Below, piece after piece: positions 9,604 through 18,649 of a stretch of DNA of 64,000 bases (positions are counted from its first letter, which is position 1; each line of letters begins with the position of its first letter). Below the pieces are notes generated by a model, which was given only the letters and a program-made list of their open reading frames with translations, searched no databases and had not been told where the DNA came from. Source of the DNA: Acidobacteriaceae bacterium TAA 166 (GTDB lineage: Bacteria > Acidobacteriota > Terriglobia > Terriglobales > Acidobacteriaceae); assembly GCA_000421065.1 (NCBI GenBank), contig ATWD01000001.1:3154001-3218000 (forward strand), read 5' to 3'. A program made the translations under genes and the position numbers.

Positions 9604-9637
9604 TCAAGCTGTCAACCGACAGGAGAGTTCTCTCAAG

Positions 9638-11179
9638 ATGAAGCGCCTCGCTGCCCTCATGACCTCCGCCGCGCTCCTCGCTACCCAGACCGGCCTCGCC
9701 CAGATGGGCGCCCCGGGCGAGCGGCCCACCGCCCTCTCCGCCGCCCCCGGCCCCCTCGCCGCCAAATACAAGGCCAACGCCGACAAGATCCTCGCCGCAG
9801 CCTTGGCCGACGAAGAAGGCTACGCCCACCTCGCTTACCTCACCGACCACATCGGCAAGCGCCTCAGCGGAACCCCGCAGCTCAACACCGCCATCGCCTG
9901 GGGAGCCGGGCTCATGAAGCAGGCCGGCCTCCAGAACGTGCAGGTCCAGCCCGTCATGGTCCCGCGCTGGGTTCGCGGCAACGAGTCCGCCACCATCACC
10001 TACAAAGGCGAGGCCGGAACTATCGTCAAGCCTCTGCACATGCTCGGCCTCGGCATGAGCGTAGGAACTCCCAAGGGAGGCATCACCGCCCCCGCCGTCT
10101 TCGTCCACGACTTCGCCGAGCTCGACAAGTTCCCCGACTCCGAGGTCAAGGGCAAGATCGTCGTCTTCAACCCCGGCTGGCACGGCTACGGCATCGGCTC
10201 CATGTACCGCACCGGCGGCCCCTCCCGTGCCGGAGCCAAAGGCGCAGCCGCCGTCCTCGTCCGCTCGGCCACCGGCCTCGCCATGCAGATCCCGCACACC
10301 GGAACCCTGCGTTACGTCGAAGGCCAGCCCAAGGTCCCCTCCGCGGCTATCTCCGTCGAAGATGCTCTTCTCATCGAGCGTCTCGCCAAGGAAGGTCCCG
10401 TCCAGGTTCACCTCGAGATGGACGCCCACATGGAGCCCGACGTCAAAGCCGGTAACGTCATCGGCGAGATCCCCGGCTCCGAGCACCCAGAGCAGGTCGT
10501 CGTCCTCGGCGGCCACATCGACTCCTGGGACGTCGGCCAGGGCGCGCAGGACGACGGCTCCGGCATCATGGCCACCTTCGAGGCCGTCTCCCTCATTCAC
10601 AAGCTGGGCCTCAAGCCCAAACGCACCATCCGCATCGTCTTCTGGGTGAACGAAGAAAACGGAGGAGCCGGCGGCCGCGCCTACCGCCAGTGGATTGGCG
10701 ACAAGATCGGCGATCAGGTCGCCGCCATCGAGATGGACGGAGGCGCCGAAAAACCCCTCGGCATCGGCTACGGAGGCTTCGGCGGTAGCCGCCGCCCCGC
10801 GCCACCAGCACCCGGCGTGGCCACTCCATCCGCCGCTCGCCCCTCCTTCGACGAGTCCTCGCTCCCTCCTGACGAAAAGCAGTCCTTCACCACCATGCGC
10901 GACATCGTCTCGCTCCTCGGCGCGATCGGCACCGATACCGTCTCGCCCGGAGGAGGAGGCTCCGACATCGCTCCCATCGTCGCCGATGGAGTCCCTGCTC
11001 TAAGCCCCCGCACCGTGGCTGAGCACTACTTCGACTGGCACCACACCGAGGCCGACACCCTCGATAAGGTCGACCCCGACTCCTTCAAGCGCAACACTGC
11101 CATGCTCGCCGTCGTCGCTTACGTCCTCGCCGACATGGACGGCCGTCTCGCCGGCCGGAAGGGCGATCTCCACGAATAA
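9638..11179 (+). CDS. Secreted M28-family zinc aminopeptidase/carboxypeptidase with PA domain
   Basis: A 513-residue protein with signal peptide (MKRLAALMTSAALLATQTGLAQ) and a good Shine-Dalgarno (AGGAGAG) before the ATG. A PA-type insert (~residues 130-260, containing GKIVVFNPGWHGYG and AGAKGAAAVLV) precedes the M28 core. Di-zinc ligands are visible: His293 and Asp305 in GGHIDSWDVGQGAQDDGSG, the Glu pair in FWVNEENGG (~340), Asp in IEMDGG (~365), and a His in DWHHTEADT (~468). Such enzymes trim N- or C-terminal residues from peptides in the periplasm or outside the cell. Between the Asp ligand and the final His lies a Pro/Ala-rich insert of about 40 residues (PAPPAPGVATPSAARPS). It could supply amino acids from peptides imported via the preceding receptor, but that link is inference from position only. 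Confidence 0.9.
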   Translation: MKRLAALMTSAALLATQTGLAQMGAPGERPTALSAAPGPLAAKYKANADKILAAALADEEGYAHLAYLTDHIGKRLSGTPQLNTAIAWGAGLMKQAGLQNVQVQPVMVPRWVRGNESATITYKGEAGTIVKPLHMLGLGMSVGTPKGGITAPAVFVHDFAELDKFPDSEVKGKIVVFNPGWHGYGIGSMYRTGGPSRAGAKGAAAVLVRSATGLAMQIPHTGTLRYVEGQPKVPSAAISVEDALLIERLAKEGPVQVHLEMDAHMEPDVKAGNVIGEIPGSEHPEQVVVLGGHIDSWDVGQGAQDDGSGIMATFEAVSLIHKLGLKPKRTIRIVFWVNEENGGAGGRAYRQWIGDKIGDQVAAIEMDGGAEKPLGIGYGGFGGSRRPAPPAPGVATPSAARPSFDESSLPPDEKQSFTTMRDIVSLLGAIGTDTVSPGGGGSDIAPIVADGVPALSPRTVAEHYFDWHHTEADTLDKVDPDSFKRNTAMLAVVAYVLADMDGRLAGRKGDLHE

Positions 11180-11564
11180 ACCCTTAACTCATAGGAAGAC
11201 AGGCGATGCCACGCGGGCCCACTCCGCGTGGGGCGATCGCCTTCGGGCCGGCCCTCCCGCTGGTCGGCGTAAAGATCTTCACCAGGTATCTAGGTATTCG
11301 AGCACCTCCCCTCCTCCGAAGAAAAGAAACTGTCAAGTCCCGAATCCCCCCATCCCCAACAAACCAAAAAAGATCCGGAGTGCCGGTTCGTCCCGTCCAC
11401 CCCTTTAAAATAGAACCAGGCAAATAGATAAAAAGACAGAGCCGGAATCCTCTAAGTCCAGACCTAACCTCATTCAATCCAAGACTTTGCGTAAAAAAGT
11501 ACAGGGGAGGGGGTACTCCCATGCAGTAAAGTGATCGAAGCCCTCCCTAGGAGAAGAAGAGCCG
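11180..11564. other. Intergenic region with a half repeat and a G-rich motif
   Basis: This 385-base gap holds a truncated copy of the palindromic repeat (11196-11281), then AT-richer sequence without an ORF I can support. Near its end is a G-rich segment bounded by GTAC (GTACAGGGGAGGGGGTAC, about 11498-11515), shortly before the next gene. No promoter could be assigned with confidence. Confidence 0.4.
11196..11281. repeat. Palindromic repeat family, left half only
   Basis: Begins with AAGACAGGCGATGCC, runs through CGCGGGCCC and the CTCCCGCTGGTCGGCG block typical of the middle of long copies, then stops. The right arm is missing, so this is a half element that cannot form the full hairpin. 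Confidence 0.75.
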
Positions 11565-12653
11565 ATGATCACCACCATCGTGGGGTTTGCCATCAGCATG
11601 GCGTTCCTCTTCCTGATGCTGAGCGCCGCCTGCTCGGCGATCCAGGAGATCGTCGCCAACCTGCTCAACTGGCGGACCAAGACCCTCGAGCGCGGCCTCT
11701 CCGGCCTCCTCCTCAGCGAAGAATTCAAAGAGAAGGTCTACGCGCAACCCCTCATGCAGGGCCTCTGCAGCCCCGACCGCAAGGGCAATCTCACCCGCCG
11801 ACCCTCCTACGTTCCTCCCACCACGCTCGCCCTCGCCATCCTCGAGACAGCGAAAGAGCAGGGTCTCACTCTCAATGACTGCTCCGCTCCGCTCTCCGAG
11901 GCGCACAAGTTCAAAAAGACCGAAGACCTCCTGCGCTCACTCCTGCGCGACTGCAAGGAGCTTCCCGAGCAGCGCCGCCGCCTCGAGAGCTGGTTCAACC
12001 AGTCCATGGAGCGCGTCTCCGGGTGGTACAAGCGCAAGGCGCACGCCTGGATCTGGATCTTCGGCATCATCCTCTGCGCCCTGCTCAACGCCGACGCCAT
12101 CACGCTCTCCAAGCGCTTCTGGAACGACCAGACGCTCCGCGACGCCGTCAGCGCTGAGGCGACCCAGTACATCCAGTCCGCTCCGAGACCGCCCGAGACC
12201 AGGAATGACCGGGAAGAGTTAAGTGAGTCGATCCGCCGCCTCAATCTCCTGCGCGAAAGTCTCACCGACGTTCCTTTAGGTTGGTGCTTCCTTCAACCGA
12301 AGCCGGTTTCTGCGGCTGTGAATGCATCTGCGGCGGCAAATACTCTGAAGAGCGGCGATACGGCCTCCGCGCCGGCGAGCCCCGCGCAACAGGTCGGCCT
12401 TCCCGCAACCTGCTGGCCCGACCTCGTCCATCCCGACTCCGGAGCGGTCCAGTCCTTGATCGTCAGCACCGACCCTCGTCTCTTCGACGCGCACAGGCCA
12501 TTTTTCTGGTTCTGGAAGCTCCTCGGCATCCTCGCCACCGTGCTCGCCATCTCGCAGGGAGCGCCCTTCTGGTTCGATCTTCTGAAGAAGGCCGTGAATC
12601 TCCGGCTCTCCGGAGAACCACCTTCAACCTCGGAGACGAAGCCCTCCTCCTAG
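11565..12653 (+). CDS. Hypothetical integral membrane protein
   Basis: A 362-residue protein that I do not recognise as a characterised family. A Shine-Dalgarno (TAGGAGAAGAAG) precedes the ATG. One membrane segment lies at the N-terminus (residues ~3-25, TIVGFAISMAFLFLMLSA), one in the middle (AWIWIFGIILCALLNADAI, ~165-185) and one near the C-terminus (FFWFWKLLGILATVLAIS, ~317-335), followed by QGAPFWFDLLKKAVNLR. This last motif recurs, in my recollection, in conserved hypothetical bacterial membrane proteins. The region between the second and third segments is periplasmic-looking and Ala/Ser-rich. It stands between a repeat-bearing gap and frr. Confidence 0.75.
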   Translation: MITTIVGFAISMAFLFLMLSAACSAIQEIVANLLNWRTKTLERGLSGLLLSEEFKEKVYAQPLMQGLCSPDRKGNLTRRPSYVPPTTLALAILETAKEQGLTLNDCSAPLSEAHKFKKTEDLLRSLLRDCKELPEQRRRLESWFNQSMERVSGWYKRKAHAWIWIFGIILCALLNADAITLSKRFWNDQTLRDAVSAEATQYIQSAPRPPETRNDREELSESIRRLNLLRESLTDVPLGWCFLQPKPVSAAVNASAAANTLKSGDTASAPASPAQQVGLPATCWPDLVHPDSGAVQSLIVSTDPRLFDAHRPFFWFWKLLGILATVLAISQGAPFWFDLLKKAVNLRLSGEPPSTSETKPSS

Positions 12654-12760
12654 TGTGTTGTAGCAACCCTGTTTAAAGCGATGGCCTGCCTCTCCTTCGA
12701 TCCGTCCTGCGTTTCCGTTAGAATCATCGTTGGCGCAACAGCGCATGAGGACAGGGCACT

Positions 12761-13345
12761 ATGGCATCGGCGATGGCAGGCATCGAAGCGTTAAAAGGAA
12801 CCCACCAGGAGTTGAAGTCTCGGATGGAGAAGTCGGTGGAAGACTTCCGCGGCCATCTGGCGGCGGCGCGCACCGGCCGGGCCAACGTCCATATGCTCGA
12901 CCAGATTAAGGTGGACTACTATGGCACCGACACTCCCGTCGCGCAGCTCGGTCAGGTCTCGACGCCCGAGCCCACCCTGATCCTGGTGCAGCCCTACGAC
13001 AAGGCGATGGTCTCGGCCGTCGAGAAGGCGATCCGCACCTCGGGCACCGGCCTCAACCCCATGTCCGACGGAACCGTTGTCCGCGTCCCCGTTCCTCCCA
13101 TGACCGAAGAGCGTCGCAAGGACGTGGTCAAGCAGCTCCAGAAGACGCTCGAGGATCACAAGACCGCGATCCGCAACATCCGCCGCGACGGCAACGACCA
13201 GATCAAGAAGGCCGCCAAGGACAAGCTGATCTCCGCTGACGACGAGAAGCGCGCCAACGAAGAGGTGCAGCAGCTCACCGACGCCGAGATCAAGCGCATC
13301 GAGGAGCTCTTCAAGGCGAAGGAAAAAGAGGTCATGACCGTCTGA
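12761..13345 (+). CDS. frr: Ribosome recycling factor
   Basis: A 194-residue protein matching ribosome recycling factor end to end: DFRGHLAAARTGRANVHMLD, VDYYGTDTPVAQLGQVS, NIRRDGNDQIKK, and a helical C-terminus. Together with EF-G it splits post-termination ribosomes. Family length is about 185. The start at 12761 has GAGGACAGGG just upstream; a second ATG four codons later (MAGIEALK) would give the usual length and cannot be excluded. The usual partners upstream (rpsB, tsf, pyrH) are not here. A terminator follows directly. Confidence 0.97.
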   Translation: MASAMAGIEALKGTHQELKSRMEKSVEDFRGHLAAARTGRANVHMLDQIKVDYYGTDTPVAQLGQVSTPEPTLILVQPYDKAMVSAVEKAIRTSGTGLNPMSDGTVVRVPVPPMTEERRKDVVKQLQKTLEDHKTAIRNIRRDGNDQIKKAAKDKLISADDEKRANEEVQQLTDAEIKRIEELFKAKEKEVMTV

Positions 13346-13373
13346 CTCTCATCGAGAGAGACATAAGACGAAC

Positions 13374-13403
13374 GCCGCCGACCCACTCGGCGGCTCGTTT
13401 TTT
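13374..13403 (+). terminator. Rho-independent terminator of frr
   Basis: GCCGCCGA (13374-13381), loop CCCAC, TCGGCGGC (13387-13394), then TCG and six Ts. It is a textbook intrinsic terminator 28 bases after the frr stop. Confidence 0.9.
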
Positions 13404-13437
13404 ATGGTGTGCCCGGGACGGAGAGCCTATAACGAAG

Positions 13438-14061
13438 TTGGATTCTTTGATTCAGGCTGCCGCCGGACAGATCGTGGAAGCGGCCCTTCGTCGTTCACAG
13501 GGAACAAAACCATTTTTGATTGCAATCGATGGAGGCAGTGGCTCAGGGAAGACTGCGATCGCAGAAAGCGTAGGCCATGAGCTCGACGCAGCCGTTATCC
13601 CAGGCGATGACTTCTACTCGGCCGAAGTTCCGGACAGCGGGTGGGAAAGCCGCAGCGCTCGACAACGAGCCTGCGATGCGATCGACTGGCGGCGGCTCCG
13701 CGCCGATGTGCTCGAGCCCCTGCTGGCTGGACGACCTGCCCTCTGGCACGCCTACGACTTCTCCGCCATGCGCCCGGATGGAACATACGGAGTGCAACTG
13801 CAGCCCACGACCCTCGAGCCAAAAAGTTTCCTCATCCTCGAAGGAGCCTACTCCACCCGTCCGGAGCTGGCTGACCTGATCGGACTCAGCGTTCTCGTCG
13901 ATGTCGATCTCTCCACCCGCCACCATCGTCTCTCGGGACGAGAGGCAAGAGAGTTTCTCGAGGCATGGCATCGGCGATGGGATGAGGCCGAGGCCTTCTA
14001 CTTTAGCCAGGTGAGGCCGCCCCATACCTTCGATCTCGTCGTATCCAACCCAACGGTCTAA
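13438..14061 (+). CDS. Uridine kinase-like P-loop NTPase
   Basis: A 207-residue cytoplasmic protein with Walker A GGSGSGKT at about residues 33-40, an Asp pair with aromatic residue in IPGDDFYS (~55-62) as in nucleoside and pantothenate kinases, and a Walker B-like FLILEGAYS. The overall size and motif order match P-loop kinases annotated as uridine kinase, but the substrate is not established by sequence. The start is TTG at 13438, with GGACGGAGAG upstream; no ATG lies nearby. It follows the frr terminator, so it probably has its own promoter. Confidence 0.75.
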   Translation: MDSLIQAAAGQIVEAALRRSQGTKPFLIAIDGGSGSGKTAIAESVGHELDAAVIPGDDFYSAEVPDSGWESRSARQRACDAIDWRRLRADVLEPLLAGRPALWHAYDFSAMRPDGTYGVQLQPTTLEPKSFLILEGAYSTRPELADLIGLSVLVDVDLSTRHHRLSGREAREFLEAWHRRWDEAEAFYFSQVRPPHTFDLVVSNPTV

Positions 14062-14073
14062 ACGGCAAAGACA

Positions 14074-14538
14074 TCACCCCGTCGTATGGTCGACGATAAT
14101 CTTCCATCCGTGTTCGGTCTTCTCGAGCACCAGCGAGAAGATTCCCTCGGCGTTGCCGCCGTCCTTCTTTCCCCGCTCCAGGTGGTAACGCCCGATTACC
14201 ACGGCGAACTGATCGTCGAGCGGCCTGACCTCGAGCCCGGAGAACGAGAGCTCCCCCATCGCCGCCCGGTTGGGATAGTTGTGCTTATAGGCCTCGACCA
14301 TCCCCTCGAAGCCGCGATTGACCGAGCTGGTGATAAACAGCGTGTCCGGAGCATCCTTATATGCCTGAGCGAAGGCCTCGAGATCGCCCCGGTTCCAGGC
14401 GGCCTCCTGCGCCAGAAGAACCTTGATGACATCCAGCTGCTGTTGCGGAACGATGCCGAGATCTTTCTGTGGCCACGCCGCGGACGGCATCGTCAAAGCT
14501 GCGATCAGAAGAAGGACAAGGCGAAGGCGGACAGGCAC
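14074..14538 (-). CDS. Secreted NTF2-like protein (SnoaL/DUF4440 type)
   Basis: A 154-residue protein starting at GTG with a GAGGT-type ribosome site upstream and a signal peptide (LRLVLLLIAALTMPSAAWPQ). The mature part has the single alpha+beta cone of NTF2-like proteins: VIKVLLAQEAAWNRGDLEAFAQAY, SSVNRGFEGMVEAYKHNYP, then LEVRPLDDQFAVVIGRYHLE and GIFSLVLEKTEHGWKIIVDHTT. Proteins of this DUF4440 kind bind small ligands or act on unknown substrates; the reaction cannot be named. It is convergent with the P-loop kinase gene, leaving a 12-base gap. Confidence 0.8.
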   Translation of the reverse strand: MPVRLRLVLLLIAALTMPSAAWPQKDLGIVPQQQLDVIKVLLAQEAAWNRGDLEAFAQAYKDAPDTLFITSSVNRGFEGMVEAYKHNYPNRAAMGELSFSGLEVRPLDDQFAVVIGRYHLERGKKDGGNAEGIFSLVLEKTEHGWKIIVDHTTG

Positions 14539-14582
14539 AAGAGCGACCTCACGGCGTTTGGCTCCACTTTAGCAAACCGTCT

Positions 14583-15173
14583 TTAACGGTTGGAGTCTTC
14601 CACCCGCGCCGTCGGGACGATCCAGATCACCGTGACCATCGTGATCGCTCCCAGCGCAACATAAGGATGGAAGTGCGCCAGGGGGATGGCGGCGATATAA
14701 AGCGCCATGCTGGCGATGTGTTTGCGCTGGGTGGCCTTGTCTTCGATATTCAGTTCGCCGCTCTGTTCGAGCAGCCTGGCGATCGCCAGCCTCAGAAAGA
14801 AGAAGGTCACGGCGGTAAAGATCATCGAGGCAGCGTATAACGCCACGGAGAACGAGTCGGAGTGCTTGTCGACTACGTAGGCGGTGAAGAACGGAAGCAG
14901 CGACGCCGCGAACAGGAAACCCATATTCGCGTAGATCACGCGGTGGTCGCAACGCTCCACGCGACGCACCAGGGCGTGGTGATTGACCCAGTAGATCGCC
15001 GTGAAGGTGAACGAGAGCAGATAGACGAAGACCGTGGGCGCAATCGAGATCAGGCCGGGGAGGCCGTCTTCATGTGGCACCTTAAGCTCCAGCACCATGA
15101 TGGTGATGATGACGGCCAGCACGCCGTCGGAGAAGGCCTCCAGGCGCGTCGTGGGGAAGACTTTTTCGCTCAT
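14583..15173 (-). CDS. TMEM175-family potassium channel (DUF1211)
   Basis: A 196-residue protein with six hydrophobic segments and the family signature RLEAFSDGVLAVIITIMVLE at residues ~10-29. In bacterial and lysosomal TMEM175 channels the FSDG motif lies in the first pore helix and forms the conduction pathway for K+. HHALVRRVERCDHRVIYANMGFLF is typical of the loop and helix that follow. Only one copy of the six-helix unit is present, as in bacterial members, which assemble as tetramers. The gene is transcribed in the same direction as the NTF2-like gene, 44 bases upstream of it. Confidence 0.88.
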   Translation of the reverse strand: MSEKVFPTTRLEAFSDGVLAVIITIMVLELKVPHEDGLPGLISIAPTVFVYLLSFTFTAIYWVNHHALVRRVERCDHRVIYANMGFLFAASLLPFFTAYVVDKHSDSFSVALYAASMIFTAVTFFFLRLAIARLLEQSGELNIEDKATQRKHIASMALYIAAIPLAHFHPYVALGAITMVTVIWIVPTARVEDSNR

Positions 15174-15496
15174 GTCGGTGACTCAACGCAGAAATACATG
15201 GCAAAGATAGCATCTGCGGAGGCTGTGAACCCTTTGATAAGAGGGAACGGCTCCACCCGTTCGTTTGTGGCCTCAGTGCCCGGATGGGGCGAGGTTTTCC
15301 CGCAGAATGGGCTTCCGCGGTTGAGATAAGAGAGGCTTGCCGGAGCGAAAGCTGGACAGGAACTCGCTAAGGTCCCTTGCGCTCCCATATAATCAAGACT
15401 CCCCTACCAGGAACCTGCGGGGTGCGATTTTTTTTCAGCAGTGAGGGTGTGCGTATCTTTACCGTGGATCGAGAGAGCGAAAGCTCCCTGAAGAGA
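15174..15496. other. Divergent promoter region upstream of bamA
   Basis: This 323-base gap separates the TMEM175-type gene from bamA. I see no gene in it. A TATAAT hexamer at 15388-15393 on the + strand is a candidate bamA -10, but no good -35 sits 16-18 bases upstream. A run of eight Ts at 15428-15435 lies between it and the start codon. Confidence 0.35.
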
Positions 15497-18391
15497 ATGA
15501 CAAGGACTGTGTGCACGCGCTCCAGCTGCTTTCGCATCGCTTTTGCCGTGTTGTCGGCCGTCCTGGCCGTGGGGATGGTTCCGTCTCTGAGGGCGCAGAC
15601 GCCGGGCGCCTCAAATGCAGAATCGCTTCCGCTCTGCCAGCCGCAGGTCGTAGGCAACCGCAGAATTCCGAAGGAGTCCGTGCTGGCGCGCCTGTTTTCG
15701 CACCAGGGCGATCTGTACGACCCTCTGGTAGTCGAGCGCGACTTCAACTCCCTGTGGAACACCGGTTACTTTGAAGACGTGCGCATCGAGCGCAGCCCCA
15801 GCGTCTCCGGCAACTGCCTTCAACTGACGATCTACGTCCGCGAAAAGCCTACCATCCGCGAGATCAACTACAAGGGTGTCAACGCCGTCTCGCAGTCCGA
15901 CATCCTGGACGCGCTCAAGAAGGCCAAGGTCGGCCTCTCGGTGGAGAGCCAGTACGATCCCACCAAGGTCAAGCGCGCCGAGGTCGTCCTGAAGGAGCTT
16001 CTGTCCGCCCACGGCCATCAGTTCGCGACCACGAAGGTTGAGGTCAAGACCATCCCCCCGGCCGCCGTCTCCCTGACCTTCACCGTCAAGGAAGGTCCCA
16101 CAGTCAAGGTGGGCAGGATCCGGTTCGACGGCAACAATAATGTCTCGGACCGCACCCTGCGCGCGTCCATGAAGAACCTCAAGCCCATCGGAATCCCGCA
16201 CTCCATCATCCTTGAGAATCTCTTTGCCCGCACCTTCGACGCCACCAAGCTCGACGAAGACACTGAGCGCGTGCGCCAGGCCTATCGCGATCGCGGATAC
16301 TTCAAGGCGCTCACCAGCGAGCCCTCGACGGCGGTGCGCGACGCCGGCGGAATTAATCCGCTGACGCTGCGGCCCTCCAAGGGCAAGCGCATCGATATCC
16401 TGATGCCGGTCGAAGAGGGAGACCGCTACCGTCTTGGCGGCATCACCTTCACCGGTAACAAGAACTATTCCAACGTCAAGGCGTTGCGCGCCCAGTTCAC
16501 CCAGAAGGACGGCGAGTACTTCAACGCCACCCTCTTTGGCAAGGGCCTCGAGAATCTGCGCAAGGCCTACGGCCAGGGCGGCTACATCAACTTCGTCGGC
16601 AACCCCGTTCCCCGCATCGACGAGGCAAAGAAGCTGATCTATCTCGATATCGACATCGACGAGGGCAAGCCCTTCTATGTCTCGCGCATCGAGTTTCAAG
16701 GCAACTCGATCACCCGCGACAAGGTCATTCGCCGCGAGCTTCTGCTGGAAGAGGGCCAGGTCTACAACTCCCAGCTCTGGGAGCTCTCGATCCTGCGCCT
16801 CAACCAGCTCAACTACTTCGAGCCTCTTAAGGTCGAACAGGACTCCGAGAGCCGCCAGAATACCGACGACGCCACGGTCGATCTCCTGCTTAAGCTGAAG
16901 GAGAAGGGCAAGAACTCCATCGGCCTCAACGGCGGTCTCTCCGGCCTGTCGGGATCGTTCATCGGCCTGAACTATGAGACCAACAACTTCCTCGGCCTCG
17001 GCGAGACGCTCTCGGTGCAGGCGAACATCGGCGACGTGCAGCGCAACCTGAGCTTCGGGTTCACAGAGCCTTACTTCCGCAACAAGCCCATCTCGCTCGG
17101 CGTTCAGGTCTTTACCAGCAAGTTCGACTTCAACCCGGCGAGGGCCTCCGCACTCGGGACCAATCTGAGCCAGAACGTCTCGACGGCCCAGCAGTCGCTT
17201 TTGACCAATTACAACCAGTCTCAGACCGGTCTGACGCTCTCTGTCTCCGAGCCCCTGCGTCATCTGTTTGCGCACAAGGGCGTCACCCGCATCGGCGTCT
17301 CCTATGCCCTGTCGCGTTCGTCGGTGACGACGTTCAACGACAACACCCGCAACGTCTTCCAGACCCTGGCCTTCCGATCCGGCGTCCAGGGCCAGAACGC
17401 CCTGAACGGAATCATCAGCTCGGTGATCACGCCCAGCTTTACCTTCTCGAGCCTCGACCGCGCCGTCGGTCCTCACTCGGGCAAAGACCTGAATGCGGCC
17501 GTTGCGATCGCCGGCGCCGGGGGCAACGTGAAGTACATCCAGCCCATCGTCGCCTGGCGTCAGTACTTCCCCATGAACAAGCTGAAGGTCAACCGCGAGG
17601 GACATAACGTCCTCGGCTATCGTGTCCAGTTCTCGCACATCTCCGGCTTCGGCGGCGAGGTGGCTCCTCCGCAGAACCGCATCTACTCCGGCGGCGAGGC
17701 CGACGTGCGTGGCTTCGACGTCCGCTCCAGCTCGCCCTATACCTTTATCCCCAACCGGCTGCTGTTCAACCTCACCAATCCGGACGGCAACACGGTTCCC
17801 CGCGATCCTACCAACCCGGCGCTGGGCAATGTGCAGATTCCCCTGCCCATCTATCGCCTGGTCTCGATCGGCGGCGACACCAGCGTGACCGCGAACCTCG
17901 AGTACAGGATTCCGATCATCAACCAGGTGACCTTCGCCTTCTTCACCGACTTCAACATGACCTTCGATCTCCGGCCCGATCAGCTGCGTCAGAGCGTCTC
18001 CGGGCAGACCGAGATCTCGAGCCCGCTCTACGGCTGCCCGAACGTCATCAACGGTGCCTGCTTCGGCGGCAAGCAGATCAACTTCCCCAATCCTCTGCGC
18101 GTCGTGCCCGGAACCAACTACGTTCCCCGCATGTCGAACGGAGCCGAGCTTCAGGTCATCCTGCCCATCGTCAACGCTCCCTTCCGTATCTTCTACGCCT
18201 ACAACCCGCTGCGTCTCTACAAGGACGTCCCGCAGGCCCTGGCGACCGATCCGGCCACCTTCCGCGGCTTCTTCCCCAACACGGGAGCGGGCCAGTTCAC
18301 GTACCTGCAGGCGATTCAGCTCTACGGCTCCGATTACACGCTGCGTGAGCCCAGAAAGACCTTCCGCCTGACGGTCAGCACCACCTTCTAA
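15497..18391 (+). CDS. bamA: Outer-membrane protein assembly factor BamA (Omp85)
   Basis: The chosen ATG at 15497 starts a signal peptide (CFRIAFAVLSAVLAVGMVPSLRAQ); the frame stays open for 40 further codons upstream, with no better start. The mature protein has several POTRA repeats (e.g. REINYKGVNAVSQSDILDAL, GRIRFDGNNNVSDRTLR, GGITFTGNKNYSNVKALR, SRIEFQGNSITRDKVIRREL) over residues ~40-430. These are followed by a beta-barrel with the conserved GGEADVRGFDVRS motif (Omp85 R-G-F in strand-13 loop) and a C-terminal Phe (VSTTF). BamA inserts beta-barrel proteins in the outer membrane. At 964 residues it is longer than the E. coli protein because of loops in the barrel. It heads an envelope-biogenesis stretch with lptD. 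Confidence 0.95.
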   Translation: MTRTVCTRSSCFRIAFAVLSAVLAVGMVPSLRAQTPGASNAESLPLCQPQVVGNRRIPKESVLARLFSHQGDLYDPLVVERDFNSLWNTGYFEDVRIERSPSVSGNCLQLTIYVREKPTIREINYKGVNAVSQSDILDALKKAKVGLSVESQYDPTKVKRAEVVLKELLSAHGHQFATTKVEVKTIPPAAVSLTFTVKEGPTVKVGRIRFDGNNNVSDRTLRASMKNLKPIGIPHSIILENLFARTFDATKLDEDTERVRQAYRDRGYFKALTSEPSTAVRDAGGINPLTLRPSKGKRIDILMPVEEGDRYRLGGITFTGNKNYSNVKALRAQFTQKDGEYFNATLFGKGLENLRKAYGQGGYINFVGNPVPRIDEAKKLIYLDIDIDEGKPFYVSRIEFQGNSITRDKVIRRELLLEEGQVYNSQLWELSILRLNQLNYFEPLKVEQDSESRQNTDDATVDLLLKLKEKGKNSIGLNGGLSGLSGSFIGLNYETNNFLGLGETLSVQANIGDVQRNLSFGFTEPYFRNKPISLGVQVFTSKFDFNPARASALGTNLSQNVSTAQQSLLTNYNQSQTGLTLSVSEPLRHLFAHKGVTRIGVSYALSRSSVTTFNDNTRNVFQTLAFRSGVQGQNALNGIISSVITPSFTFSSLDRAVGPHSGKDLNAAVAIAGAGGNVKYIQPIVAWRQYFPMNKLKVNREGHNVLGYRVQFSHISGFGGEVAPPQNRIYSGGEADVRGFDVRSSSPYTFIPNRLLFNLTNPDGNTVPRDPTNPALGNVQIPLPIYRLVSIGGDTSVTANLEYRIPIINQVTFAFFTDFNMTFDLRPDQLRQSVSGQTEISSPLYGCPNVINGACFGGKQINFPNPLRVVPGTNYVPRMSNGAELQVILPIVNAPFRIFYAYNPLRLYKDVPQALATDPATFRGFFPNTGAGQFTYLQAIQLYGSDYTLREPRKTFRLTVSTTF

Positions 18392-18411
18392 TCATTGCCA
18401 GAAGAAAATGT

Positions 18412-18441
18412 AAAGAGCCCCCGGAGAATCGGGGGCTCTTT
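18412..18441. terminator. Bidirectional hairpin terminator after bamA
   Basis: AAAGAGCCCCCG (18412-18423) and CGGGGGCTCTTT (18430-18441) form a perfect 12-bp stem with loop GAGAAT. The A-run on one side and T-run on the other let it work for either strand; it lies between the convergent bamA and RDD genes. Confidence 0.85.
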
Positions 18442-18453
18442 GCGTGAAGAGGT

Positions 18454-18641
18454 GACAGGCGCTGCCGCGCGGGCCTATTGCGCGTGGGGCGGTCCGTTTT
18501 CCCTTCGGGGGGTGGGCTCCCGTTGGTCGTTTGCGAAGATGTTTGCGCCGAACCGAAGGGAGGCACGTGCCGAAGGCGATATACACGTCACGAAGTGACC
18601 GCTCCACGCGCAGTGGGCCCGGCCGGCAGGCCATCGTCTTT
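18454..18641. repeat. Palindromic repeat family, long copy without accessory module
   Basis: Left end GACAGGCGCTGCCGCGCGGGCC; right end GGGCCCGGCCGGCAGGCCATC. The inner blocks pair across the centre: GGGCTCCCGTTGGTCG on the left with CCGAAGGGAGGCACG on the right, and an apical GCGAA-GATG-TTTGC stem-loop. The right arm carries the self-complementary GTCACGAAGTGAC; the left counterpart is degenerate here. It lies between convergent bamA and RDD genes. Confidence 0.9.
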
Positions 18642-18649
18642 GATCCCGC

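Noticed and set aside
8510..10600. Long open frame of about 696 codons on the minus strand opposite the Oar-like receptor and M28 genes
   Set aside because: It is low-complexity (Gly/Val/Asp/Glu-rich), has no recognisable domain, and is the expected mirror of GC-rich codon use in two well-supported genes.
15611..17638. Long minus-strand open frame opposite bamA
   Set aside because: Same reason: composition is that of an antisense shadow, with no start context or domain, while bamA is certain.
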